Source: Virgisporangium aurantiacum
Lineage (GTDB): Bacteria; Actinomycetota; Actinomycetes; Mycobacteriales; Micromonosporaceae
Length of the DNA stretch: 64,000 nucleotides
Assembly: GCF_016863635.1 (NCBI RefSeq)
Contig: NZ_BOPG01000014.1
Coordinates: forward strand, 1-64,000
Direction: 5' to 3'
Part shown: piece after piece, positions 1 through 9,378 of the stretch
Layout: every line of letters begins with the position of its first letter
Numbering within the stretch: the first letter of the stretch is position 1
Made by a program: the position numbers and the translations under genes
Notes under the pieces: generated by a model
What the model saw: the letters and a program-made list of their open reading frames with translations, nothing else
Told to the model about the DNA's origin: nothing
The model's database searches: none

Positions 1-75
1 AGCCGCGCCTTGCCGGATCGCCGCCTGGACCTCGCCTCGGCTCGACCCCCCTTTCCAAACAGGCGCTCGCGGAAA

Positions 76-2286
76 TCAGCGGGGGGCGCCCACCCCGGCC
101 GGCTCGGCGGTCGGCTGGGTCGGCGGCAGCGGCGCGGCCGGCGACGACGCGGGGCCGTGCTCGATCCGGGGCAGCCAGCCCAGCCAGCGCGGCAGGTACC
201 AGTTCGCCTTGCCCAGCAGCGCCATCACCGCCGGCAGCAGGATCGCCCGGATCAGCGTCGCGTCGAGGAGCACCGCCACCGACAGGCCGACGCCGATCTG
301 CTTCATCGAGGTGAGCGGCATGAGGGCGAACAGCCCGAACACGCCCACCATCACGACCGCCGCGCTGGTGATGGCGCCCGCGGTGCCGGCGATGCCGTCG
401 GCGACCGCCTGCCGGGTGGTCAGGCCCCGGTCGTAGCCCTCGCGGATCCGCGACAGCACGAACACGTGGTAGTCCATCGACAGCCCGAACAGGATCACGA
501 ACAGCATCAGCGGCAGCCAGTCGGTGATCCCGCCGCTCGGCTCGAAGTCGAGCACCCGCGAGCCGTGGCCGTCCTGGAAGATCAGCACCAGGACGCCGTA
601 CGCGGCCGCCACCGACAGCAGGTTCAGCACGATCGTGGTCGCCGCGAGCACCACCGACCGGAACGACAGCAGCACCAGCACGAACGTCAGGCCGAGCACG
701 AACAGGAACACCAGCGGCATGCTCTTGTGCAGCGACCGGTTGAAGTCGTAGGAGCCGGCCGCCTCGCCGCTCACGGCCACGTCGGAGACCGACGGCACCT
801 CGTCGAACACCTTCGGGATCACCGTGCCGCGGAGCACCTTCAGGGCCTTCTCCGTCGCCGAGTCCGTCCCGGAGCCCGACAGCCCGACCGAGACGATCGC
901 GACGCTCCGATCGGGGCTGATCACCACCGAGATCGGCTCGTGCAGTTGACCCGTCGCGACCGCCTCGGCGCGGAACCGCTCGATCGCGGCCGTGACCGGC
1001 GCGGCGGTGACGTCGTCGGCGGCGACCACGACCTGCGCCGGCTCGGCACCGCCCGGGTAGGCGGCCTGGATGTCGCGCAGCGTGTTGATCGTCGGGATCG
1101 TGTCGCCGAAGTCGTTGAGGCCCTCGCCCTGGATGTTCAGGCGCAGCGCCGGCATCGCGAGGGCGCCGAGGGCCACCGCGGCGAGCAGCGCGGAGACGAG
1201 GGGACGCCGCAGCACCACCGCGAGCACCGCCCGCCATGCGCGTCCGGTCGACCGGGCGCTGTGGGTCGCCTTGCGACGGCGGAGCCGGCCGGCGTTGATC
1301 TTGTCGCCGAGCAGCGACAGCAGGGCCGGCAGCACCGTGAGTGAGCCCAGCACGGCCGTGGCCACGACCAGGATGGTGCCGATGCCGATGCTGACGAACG
1401 TGACGTCGCCGGTGAACAGCAGGCCGGCCATCGCGGTCATCACGGTGAGGCCGGAGATCCAGATCGAGCGGCCGGACGTCTGCGCGGCGATCAGCAGCGC
1501 ACGGTCCTTGTCGTTGCCGCGGGCCCGTTCCTCGCGCTCCCGGCGGATGTAGAACAGGCAGTAGTCGACGCCGACCGCGAGCCCGATCAGCAGCATCACG
1601 TGCGGCGTGGTGTCGCTCAGCGGCGCCGCCCGGCTGGCGACCGCCACCAGGCCCATCGCCGCGATGACCGCGGTGATCGCGAGACCGACCGGCAGCAGCG
1701 CGGCGACCACGGCCCCGAACGCCACCAGCAGGATCCCGAACGTGACGGCCAGCGACGCGATCCCCACCTTGTTGAGGATCCGGTCGAGCTCCTCGCCGAT
1801 GAACTTGTCGCCGCTGGCATCGCCGGCCTCGGCCACGGTGAGCGACGGGTGCGCCTTCTGCACCGCGGCGACCGCGGCGAGCGTCTGGTCGACGTCGTCG
1901 GCGTTCGCCAGGTCGAACGTGACCAGCGCGGCGGTGCGGTCGGCCGACGCCAGCGGCTCGGACCGGTCGAGGGCGACCCCGGTGGCGTCGAGCGACCGGG
2001 TGAGCTCGGCGAGCGCCGCCTGGATCTCCGGGTCGTCGATCGTGCGGCCGCCCGCCCGCACCAGCACCATCTCGCCGGACCGCTCGGGGAAGTTCGCCGC
2101 CTCGATCAGCTTCTCGGCGCGGGCCGTCTCGCCGTGGTTACCGCCCGTCTCGTCGTCGATCGTGCCGAGCATCCCGCTCAGCACCACCGTTCCCGCCACG
2201 AACACGAGCCAGCCGATCACCGCCAGCGCCCGGTGACGCATGCTCCAGCCCGCCGTGCGGGCCGCGATCCCCTTGATTTCCGCCAT
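76..2286 (-). CDS. MMPL/RND-type membrane transporter
   Basis: A 736-residue integral membrane protein of the MMPL family, which exports lipids or other hydrophobic compounds using the proton gradient. It shows the usual two-fold RND layout. A first membrane helix (about residues 19-40) is followed by an external domain and a helix bundle carrying GLAVGVDYCLF (about residue 240). A second half follows with GLSMDYHVFVLSRIREGY (about residue 603). These GxxxDY motifs carry the family's proton-relay Asp. I chose the ATG at 2286 (MAEIKG) because the 25 residues upstream are unlike the family. No strong ribosome site is visible. The gene is divergent from the acyl-CoA ligase at 2442. The substrate cannot be read from sequence. 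Confidence 0.93.
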   Translation of the reverse strand: MAEIKGIAARTAGWSMRHRALAVIGWLVFVAGTVVLSGMLGTIDDETGGNHGETARAEKLIEAANFPERSGEMVLVRAGGRTIDDPEIQAALAELTRSLDATGVALDRSEPLASADRTAALVTFDLANADDVDQTLAAVAAVQKAHPSLTVAEAGDASGDKFIGEELDRILNKVGIASLAVTFGILLVAFGAVVAALLPVGLAITAVIAAMGLVAVASRAAPLSDTTPHVMLLIGLAVGVDYCLFYIRREREERARGNDKDRALLIAAQTSGRSIWISGLTVMTAMAGLLFTGDVTFVSIGIGTILVVATAVLGSLTVLPALLSLLGDKINAGRLRRRKATHSARSTGRAWRAVLAVVLRRPLVSALLAAVALGALAMPALRLNIQGEGLNDFGDTIPTINTLRDIQAAYPGGAEPAQVVVAADDVTAAPVTAAIERFRAEAVATGQLHEPISVVISPDRSVAIVSVGLSGSGTDSATEKALKVLRGTVIPKVFDEVPSVSDVAVSGEAAGSYDFNRSLHKSMPLVFLFVLGLTFVLVLLSFRSVVLAATTIVLNLLSVAAAYGVLVLIFQDGHGSRVLDFEPSGGITDWLPLMLFVILFGLSMDYHVFVLSRIREGYDRGLTTRQAVADGIAGTAGAITSAAVVMVGVFGLFALMPLTSMKQIGVGLSVAVLLDATLIRAILLPAVMALLGKANWYLPRWLGWLPRIEHGPASSPAAPLPPTQPTAEPAGVGAPR

Positions 2287-2441
2287 GCTCCAAAAGCTAC
2301 GGAGAGCAACGATTGAGATCGATCCGGCAGACCTGCTGGTGTGAGGTGGGGTCTGCCCCACCCCATGGTGGGGCTAGCCGGAGTGCGCGGCCGCGGTTTT
2401 CCTTGCTTCCCTCGCGCCGGATGGTGCTTTAACGTTTCGTC

Positions 2442-4079
<1,638 letters not shown>

Positions 4080-4081
4080 CG

Positions 4082-4489
4082 CTACGAGCGCGCGGTGATC
4101 TGCTGGACCGCCCAGCTGTTGCCGTCCGGGTCGGTCAGGAAGAGGAAGCCCGAGTTGTTCAGGTCGTCGCCGTCCTGAGCCGATCGCATGCCGCCCTCCC
4201 GGCTCGCGTACTGCACCTCGCCGCAGTCGACGCCGCGCTCCACCAGGATGGCGCGCGCCTTCCGCACGTCGTTGACCACCAGCTGCGTCCCGTGCAGCGA
4301 CCCCGGCTCCATCTGCGACATGCCGACCACGATCGAGCACCCCGATCCGGGCGGCGTCAGCTGCGCGAACCGCATCGACCCGGCGTGCGTGTCGTGGTCG
4401 ACCACGAAGCCCAGCTTGTCGACGTAGAACCCGAGCGCCCGGTCGACGTCCGAGACCGGCACGTGCACCACTTCCAGTGTCCAGTTCAT
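4082..4489 (-). CDS. VOC family (glyoxalase/bleomycin-resistance fold) protein
   Basis: A 135-residue single-domain VOC protein. The start MNWTLEVVHVPVSDVDRALG and the C-terminal block LFLTDPDGNSWAVQQI are the conserved beta-alpha-beta-beta-beta signatures. Such proteins bind a metal or small ligand and act as lyases, dioxygenases or resistance proteins. The expected His/Glu metal ligands are only partly recognisable (a His in VVHVP, no clear C-terminal Glu), so enzymatic activity is uncertain. It is convergent with the acyl-CoA ligase. Confidence 0.85.
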   Translation of the reverse strand: MNWTLEVVHVPVSDVDRALGFYVDKLGFVVDHDTHAGSMRFAQLTPPGSGCSIVVGMSQMEPGSLHGTQLVVNDVRKARAILVERGVDCGEVQYASREGGMRSAQDGDDLNNSGFLFLTDPDGNSWAVQQITARS

Positions 4490-4548
4490 TGCGATTTCTC
4501 CCTCATCGGCAGGCCTTCAATACCGCGTCGAACGGGGCAGCCGGATTT

Positions 4549-5331
4549 CTACACGGCCTCGGGAACATTGTCGGCGTACGCGGCACGGAGGCGCCCGAGC
4601 CACTCGTCGTCCACGGGAAACTCGCGGCCGTCGACAGCGGAGATGGGCCGCGCGGGGTTGATGGAATTCGTCAGCGCGGCGCCACGCAGATCCGGGAGAT
4701 TTATTACGCCCACCGCGCGGTCCGTCACCGGCCCGGTGAACCGGGTCCGGATCATCTGGAGCATGGTTCCCAGCAGCATCGGCGCGACCGGGAACACCGT
4801 CGTGCCGTCGGCGTCGAGGAACAGGACGTTCCAGGCCGAACCCTCGGAGATCACCCCGTCGTCGTCGACGAACAGGGCGTCGTCGTAGCCGTCGATCACG
4901 GCGTGACGGTGGTGGTGGACGAGGCCCATCGTCGCGGCGTTCTTGATGTGGGGCAGGTACCGGCCGAACCGCGCCGTACGCACCCGTACGGGCGTCTCCG
5001 ACGGCTCCGCCGGAGCGCGGGTCCGGACCAGCACCGACGGCTCCACCGGCCGCCCGGCCTCGAAGGCCGCCCAGTCGCCGACGAACATGTGCACGACCAC
5101 GGACGCGTCGCCCGTCACGGTGGCGCGGACGCACTCCCGCACCCGCTCGTCCGGAACCGCGACGCCGAACAGCTCCAGCGACGCCACCCGCAGCCGGTCG
5201 AGGTGGAAGCCGAACCCGCGCACCCGCCCGGCCCTCATCTGCATGGACGTGTAGTGCCCGTATCCGGCGAACGCCAGGGGCACCAGGTCGTCCGCCGAAG
5301 CGGGAACACCGTTCACGGTCGCGTGCGTCAT
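4549..5331 (-). CDS. class IV aminotransferase family protein (PLP)
   Basis: About 260 residues with the fold-type IV PLP signature VISEGSAWNVLFLDADG followed by LLGTMLQMI, as in branched-chain aminotransferase, D-alanine aminotransferase and ADC lyase. The start is set at MTHATVNG (5331), because further upstream the frame enters the divergent hmgA gene. Only 22 bp separate it from the hmgA start, so the two promoters overlap and at least one transcript is probably leaderless. Family members use many substrates. The position next to homogentisate genes suggests, but does not show, an aromatic amino acid substrate. Confidence 0.85.
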   Translation of the reverse strand: MTHATVNGVPASADDLVPLAFAGYGHYTSMQMRAGRVRGFGFHLDRLRVASLELFGVAVPDERVRECVRATVTGDASVVVHMFVGDWAAFEAGRPVEPSVLVRTRAPAEPSETPVRVRTARFGRYLPHIKNAATMGLVHHHRHAVIDGYDDALFVDDDGVISEGSAWNVLFLDADGTTVFPVAPMLLGTMLQMIRTRFTGPVTDRAVGVINLPDLRGAALTNSINPARPISAVDGREFPVDDEWLGRLRAAYADNVPEAV

Positions 5332-5353
5332 GTGCTCACCGTAGGCTGCGGGC

Positions 5354-6547
5354 ATGGCCTACTACCGTCAGGTCGGCAGCGTCCCGCCCAAGCGGCACAC
5401 CCAGCACCGCGGGCCCGAGGGAACGCTCCGCTACGAGGAACTGATGGGCGAGGAGGGCTTCTCGTCCGACTCGTCGCTGCTGTACCACGTCAACATCCCG
5501 TCCGCGATCGTCGACGCCCAGCCGTGGCAGCCGCCCGACGTCGCGACCGTGCCCAACCATCCCCTGCAGCCGCGCCACTTCCAGCTGCCGAAGCTGTTCG
5601 GCACCGACGATTGGAAGGGCACCGACGTCGTCACCGGCCGGCGCCTGGTGCTCGGCAACGCCGACGTGCGACTGTCCTATGTGGTCGCCGGCACGCCGTC
5701 GGCCTTGTACCGCAACGCGATCGGCGACGAGTGCGTCTACGTCGAGAAGGGCGACGGCGTCGTCGAGACGCTCTTCGGCTCGCTACCCGTGACGACGGGC
5801 GACTTCGTGGTGCTGCCACGCAACACGACCCACCGCTGGATCCCCACCGACGGCGAGCCGTTCAAGGCGTACTGCATCGAGTCGTCGACGCACATCTCGC
5901 CGCCCAAGCGATACCTGTCGAAGTACGGCCAGTTGCTGGAGCACTCCCCGTACTGCGAGCGCGACCTGCACGGCCCCACGGAACCGATGATGGCCGAGGG
6001 CGACGACGTCGAGGTGTTCGTCAAGCACCGCACCGCCGCCGGCGTCACGGGAACGCGCTTTCTCTACCCGAAGCACCCGTTCGACGTCGTCGGCTGGGAC
6101 GGCTGCCTGTACCCGTACACGTTCAACGTCAGCGACTTCGAGCCGATCACCGGACGCGTGCACCAGCCGCCGCCGGTGCACCAGGTGTTCGAGAGCACGA
6201 ACTTCGTCATCTGCGCGTTCGTTCCCCGGAAGGTCGACTACCACCCGCTGTCGATCCCGGTGCCGTACTACCACTCCAATGTGGACAGTGACGAGGTCAT
6301 GTTCTACTGCGGCGGCAACTACGAGGCGCGCAAGGGCTCCGGCATCGCGCAGGGCTCGGTGTCGCTGCACCCGGGCGGCCACCCGCACGGCCCGCAGCCG
6401 GGCGCGTACGAGCGCAGCGTCGGCGTCGACTTCTTCGACGAACTCGCCGTCATGGTCGACACGTTCCGCCCGCTCGAACTCGGCGAGGGCGGCCGCGCCA
6501 GCGACGACGGAAAGTACGCGTGGACGTGGGTCGGTGGCCGTGGCTGA
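5354..6547 (+). CDS. hmgA: homogentisate 1,2-dioxygenase
   Basis: A 397-residue cupin-fold iron dioxygenase that opens the homogentisate ring to maleylacetoacetate in tyrosine/phenylalanine catabolism. The start reads MAYYRQVGSVPPKRHTQH. The iron-site region includes HQPPPVHQVFES, then PYYHSNVDSDEVMFYCGG (His and Glu ligands) and the HPHGPQPG block. It is slightly shorter than proteobacterial HmgA, as usual in actinomycetes. The fumarylacetoacetase gene overlaps its 3' end by 8 bp, so the two are co-translated. The 22-bp gap to the divergent aminotransferase leaves little space for a 5' leader. Confidence 0.96.
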   Translation: MAYYRQVGSVPPKRHTQHRGPEGTLRYEELMGEEGFSSDSSLLYHVNIPSAIVDAQPWQPPDVATVPNHPLQPRHFQLPKLFGTDDWKGTDVVTGRRLVLGNADVRLSYVVAGTPSALYRNAIGDECVYVEKGDGVVETLFGSLPVTTGDFVVLPRNTTHRWIPTDGEPFKAYCIESSTHISPPKRYLSKYGQLLEHSPYCERDLHGPTEPMMAEGDDVEVFVKHRTAAGVTGTRFLYPKHPFDVVGWDGCLYPYTFNVSDFEPITGRVHQPPPVHQVFESTNFVICAFVPRKVDYHPLSIPVPYYHSNVDSDEVMFYCGGNYEARKGSGIAQGSVSLHPGGHPHGPQPGAYERSVGVDFFDELAVMVDTFRPLELGEGGRASDDGKYAWTWVGGRG

Positions 6548-7682
6548 GAAAGCCCTTTCCTACGGCGCGTTCTCGGTCGGGGACGGACGGCCGCGCATCG
6601 GCGTGCGGGTCGATGATTCGGTTCTCGACCTTTCCGGGACGGCCGCGGCGCACCGCCGCCCGTACGCCGATCTGGTCGCGGGTCCCGTGCTCAATCCCCT
6701 GATGGCGGCCGGCCCCGAGGTGTGGGCCGAGGTACGCGACGACGCCCGTGAATGGGTTCTCAACGAACCGTTGATCGCGCTCTCCGACGTCACCCCGCAT
6801 TTGCCCTTCGACGTGGCCGACTACGTGGATTTCTATTCGTCGGAGCACCACGCCACCAACGTGGGCCGCATCTTCCGACCCGACGGCGAACCGCTGACGC
6901 CGAACTGGAAGCACCTGCCGATCGGCTACCACGGCCGGGCCGGCACGGTGGTGGTCAGCGGCACCGACGTCGTGCGTCCCGATGGTCAGCGCAAGGCGCC
7001 CGGCGACCCGGTGCCGACGTTCGGACCGACGCGCCGGCTCGACATCGAGGCCGAGGTCGGTTTCGTGGTCGGCGTGCCGGCGACCCGACCGGTTCCGCTG
7101 GCGGATCTCGACCGGCACGTGTTCGGCGTGGTGCTGCTGAACGACTGGTCCGCGCGCGACATCCAGGCGTGGGAGTACGTGCCGCTGGGGCCGTTCCTCG
7201 GCAAGTCGTTCGCCACGTCGGTGTCGGCGTGGGTGCTGCCGCTCGCGGCGCTCGACGACGCACGCGTCCCCCCGCCCCCGCGCACCGAACCGCTGCTCCC
7301 CTACCTCGAAGACGCGGGCACCGCGCCGTGGGGCCTCGACCTGGCCCTGGAGGTCGAGATCAACGGAACGTTGATATCGCGGCCGCCGTTCGCCTCGATG
7401 TACTGGACGCCCGCACAGCAGCTCGCCCACATGACCGTGAACGGCGCGACGCTGCGCACGGGCGACCTGTTCGCGTCCGGCACGGTCAGCGGTCCGACCA
7501 GAGAGCAGATGGGCTCGCTGCTGGAACTGTCCTGGGGCGGCCGCGACGAGATCCCGACCGGCGCCGGCAAGCGCACGTTCCTCGAAGACGGCGACGAGGT
7601 GGTCCTGCGCGCCACCGCGTCGAACGGCGTGTCGCTGGGCGAGGTACGGGGACGCGTCCTGCCGTCACGTCACACCCGGTAA
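6540..7682 (+). CDS. fahA: fumarylacetoacetase
   Basis: About 380 residues; hydrolyses fumarylacetoacetate to fumarate and acetoacetate, the last step of the homogentisate route. Signatures are YVDFYSSEHHATNVGRIFRP, the LPIGYHGRAGTVVVSG block, DIEAEVGFVVG and LLNDWSARDIQAWEYVPLG, all characteristic of full-length FAH. The start is GTG at 6540 or 6534; an upstream frame exists but would lie inside hmgA. A near-palindrome GAAAGCCCTTTCC sits in the first codons (6547-6560), one of the dispersed family described below. No maleylacetoacetate isomerase gene is adjacent. Confidence 0.95.
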   Translation: MAEKALSYGAFSVGDGRPRIGVRVDDSVLDLSGTAAAHRRPYADLVAGPVLNPLMAAGPEVWAEVRDDAREWVLNEPLIALSDVTPHLPFDVADYVDFYSSEHHATNVGRIFRPDGEPLTPNWKHLPIGYHGRAGTVVVSGTDVVRPDGQRKAPGDPVPTFGPTRRLDIEAEVGFVVGVPATRPVPLADLDRHVFGVVLLNDWSARDIQAWEYVPLGPFLGKSFATSVSAWVLPLAALDDARVPPPPRTEPLLPYLEDAGTAPWGLDLALEVEINGTLISRPPFASMYWTPAQQLAHMTVNGATLRTGDLFASGTVSGPTREQMGSLLELSWGGRDEIPTGAGKRTFLEDGDEVVLRATASNGVSLGEVRGRVLPSRHTR

Positions 7683-7697
7683 CCACCGGTGGCGCGT

Positions 7698-7722
7698 GCG
7701 CCGCTCGTCGCACGAGCGGCGC
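7698..7722 (+). terminator. hairpin terminator after hmgA-fahA
   Basis: A perfect 11-bp stem (GCGCCGCTCGT with ACGAGCGGCGC) closes a 3-nt loop 15 bp past the fahA stop. No U-tract follows, which is common in high-GC actinomycetes. It can also serve the convergent marR gene that ends at 7768. Confidence 0.7.
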
Positions 7723-7767
7723 GCGCGTCCGCCGCGATCGACGTGGATCACTCGCGTGGCTAAGGTC

Positions 7768-8355
7768 TCAGCCCTGAGCGCGGGCGGCCGCCCTGGCGCG
7801 GGACCGCACCACCCGCTCGGTGCGGATCGCCCGCCGCCGCTGCATCGCGGTCGGCTCGGGTTCGGCTTCCCGCGACGGCTCGCTGAGCAGCCCGATCAGC
7901 GACCGGACGGCGACAGCCAGTTGCTCGGAGCCCAGCGCGCCGAGGTGCTCGCAGAGGTCGTGCTCCTGCTGCCGGCGCAGCGGCACGATGCTGCCGATCA
8001 GCGCGCGGCCGGCCGGCGTCGCCGTGAACTCGGGCGACCGGCGGTCGTTGCTCCGGGTGGACCGGGTGACCAGGCCCTGCTCCTCGAGGGCCGCCACCAC
8101 GCGGCTGACCTGCGCCTTGTCGACGTACGTGCGCGCCGCGATGGCACGGACGGTGCAGCCGGGGCGCATCGTGACCTGTGCGAGCACCCGGTACTCGGCC
8201 ACCGCGAGGCCGAACCGCTCGCTGAGCATCCGGGCCAGCCGCCGCTCGAGCAGCTTGGACAGGATCGTCACCTGGAACGACAGGAAGCTCTCCAGCACGA
8301 GCACCTCGTCGGTGCCCGTCCGGAGCCGCGTGCGTGGCTTCGGTACCTCATCCAC
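7768..8355 (-). CDS. MarR family transcriptional regulator
   Basis: About 195 residues with a winged-helix core: AEYRVLAQVTMRPGCTVRAIA, then YVDKAQVSRVVAALEEQGLV (recognition helix) and the wing SNDRRSPEFTATPAGRAL. The GTG at 8355 is preferred because a longer frame from 8427 would place the palindromic site at 8382-8404 inside the gene. It converges on the homogentisate operon and may regulate it or an unlinked aromatic pathway; this is inference from position. Confidence 0.88.
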   Translation of the reverse strand: MDEVPKPRTRLRTGTDEVLVLESFLSFQVTILSKLLERRLARMLSERFGLAVAEYRVLAQVTMRPGCTVRAIAARTYVDKAQVSRVVAALEEQGLVTRSTRSNDRRSPEFTATPAGRALIGSIVPLRRQQEHDLCEHLGALGSEQLAVAVRSLIGLLSEPSREAEPEPTAMQRRRAIRTERVVRSRARAAARAQG

Positions 8356-8381
8356 CCGACAATGCTGACACCGCCCGGTCC

Positions 8382-8404
8382 TCAATATCAACGGCGCACA
8401 TTGA
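8382..8404. promoter_or_regulatory. possible MarR operator upstream of marR
   Basis: Inverted repeat TCAATAT-N9-ACATTGA with one mismatch in 7-bp arms, 27 bp upstream of the chosen GTG. The spacing and the ATTGA arms suit MarR-family autoregulation. No binding data exist. Confidence 0.4.
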
Positions 8405-8446
8405 CAGCGGTTCTCCGCGTCGTCCACGGCGGTCGATGTACGACGC

Positions 8447-9031
8447 TCACTCTCCGCGCACGCCGCCCACGACCTCGTCGACCAGCCCGTAGTCGAGGGC
8501 CTCGGCGGCGGTGAGAATCCGGCCCGTCGACAGGTCGGTCTCGACGCGGCTCCGCGGCTGCCCGGTCACCTCGGCCAGCCGGACCGCCAACTCCTCCAGC
8601 TCACGCAGGTAGCGCCCGGCCGCGGACGCGACCTCGTCGGCCGTCCCCGACACGCTGGCCGACCGCGGCTCGGCCAGCCGGATGCGGGCGTGCCGGTACG
8701 CGAGCCGGCGGTGGGCCGCGGCCAGGATCGCGACGGCGGCCCCACCGGCCTCGCCGGTGACGGTCGCGTGCAACTCGCACCGCATCGCGTCGATCGCGTC
8801 GACCACCGCGAACGCCGCGTTCAGGTCGCCCTCCGGCGCCGACAGGTGCAGCTGGACCGGCTCGGTGCCGAGCGCGTCGAGGGTGAGCAGCGACGCGGCG
8901 GCCTGGCTGGCCGACCCGCCGGTGAGCGGACCGGTGAGCAGCACCAGCCGCCGGTCGAACAGCCGCTCGGCCAGCCAGGGCGCGACGCCGTCGGCACCGG
9001 GCGGCCCGGGTACCGGGCGATCGTTACGCAT
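8447..9031 (-). CDS. ClpP-like protein lacking the catalytic triad
   Basis: 194 residues, full ClpP length, alignable end to end with ClpP by eye (LFDRRLVLLTGPL, LHLSAPEGDLNAAFAVVDAI, TAAEALDYGLVDEVV). The nucleophile region GQAASMG reads GEAGGAA here (Ser to Gly), the His region MIHQP reads RLAEP (His to Ala), and the TERD Asp position appears to be Gly. If this alignment is right the protein is not a peptidase. It may be a structural or regulatory subunit. Its start overlaps the upstream XRE gene by 8 bp, so the two are translated together. Confidence 0.8.
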   Translation of the reverse strand: MRNDRPVPGPPGADGVAPWLAERLFDRRLVLLTGPLTGGSASQAAASLLTLDALGTEPVQLHLSAPEGDLNAAFAVVDAIDAMRCELHATVTGEAGGAAVAILAAAHRRLAYRHARIRLAEPRSASVSGTADEVASAAGRYLRELEELAVRLAEVTGQPRSRVETDLSTGRILTAAEALDYGLVDEVVGGVRGE

Positions 9032-9284
9032 GGTGGTCTCCCCGTTGTTCCTTGAGTTCGAGCCGGGCGCCGACGGCCGCCGCGTACCGCTGGACCGTCG
9101 ACATCCGCGCGTCGACCAGTCCGGCCTCGAGCCGCGCGACCGCCGGTTGCGAGGTGCCCATCCGCTCGGCGACGTCGTTCTGCGAGAGCCCGGCCGCGTG
9201 CCGCATCGCCACCAGCTCCGCGACCAGGTGATTGGCCGCCATCTCCCGGAACCCCGGGAGGACCGGCAGGCCGTCGTCCGTCAT
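9024..9284 (-). CDS. XRE family DNA-binding protein
   Basis: 86 residues with a Cro/CI helix-turn-helix: RHAAGLSQNDVAERMGTSQ then AVARLEAG. The start MTDDGLPVLPGFREM at 9284 is chosen. A longer frame from 9359 would run across an inverted repeat and into the divergent kinase promoter. The layout, with an HTH gene overlapping a second small gene, resembles a HigA-type module, except that the partner is a ClpP-like protein rather than a toxin. Confidence 0.85.
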   Translation of the reverse strand: MTDDGLPVLPGFREMAANHLVAELVAMRHAAGLSQNDVAERMGTSQPAVARLEAGLVDARMSTVQRYAAAVGARLELKEQRGDHHA

Positions 9285-9298
9285 ATCAGAAACGATAT
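9283..9298. promoter_or_regulatory. inverted repeat ATATC-N6-GATAT at the XRE start
   Basis: A perfect 5-bp inverted repeat in an unusually AT-rich patch (TATATCGTTTCTGATATG on the minus strand) that overlaps the XRE start codon. Position and sequence fit an autoregulatory XRE operator, and a leaderless promoter could coincide with it. Confidence 0.5.
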
Positions 9299-9378
9299 AC
9301 CTAGGTGGGGTGTGAGGCATGTCGCCCCGGACCGATGCGGTGCGCGTAGGTAGGGCCACCGTGGGGTAAGGACGATAC

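Noticed and set aside
1..75. Possible gene fragment at the left edge
   Set aside because: Too short to identify; I see nothing beyond the end of the MMPL gene.
10..1344. Long plus-strand frame opposite the MMPL gene
   Set aside because: Arg/Gln/His-rich shadow typical of high-GC antisense frames; the minus strand has clear MMPL motifs.
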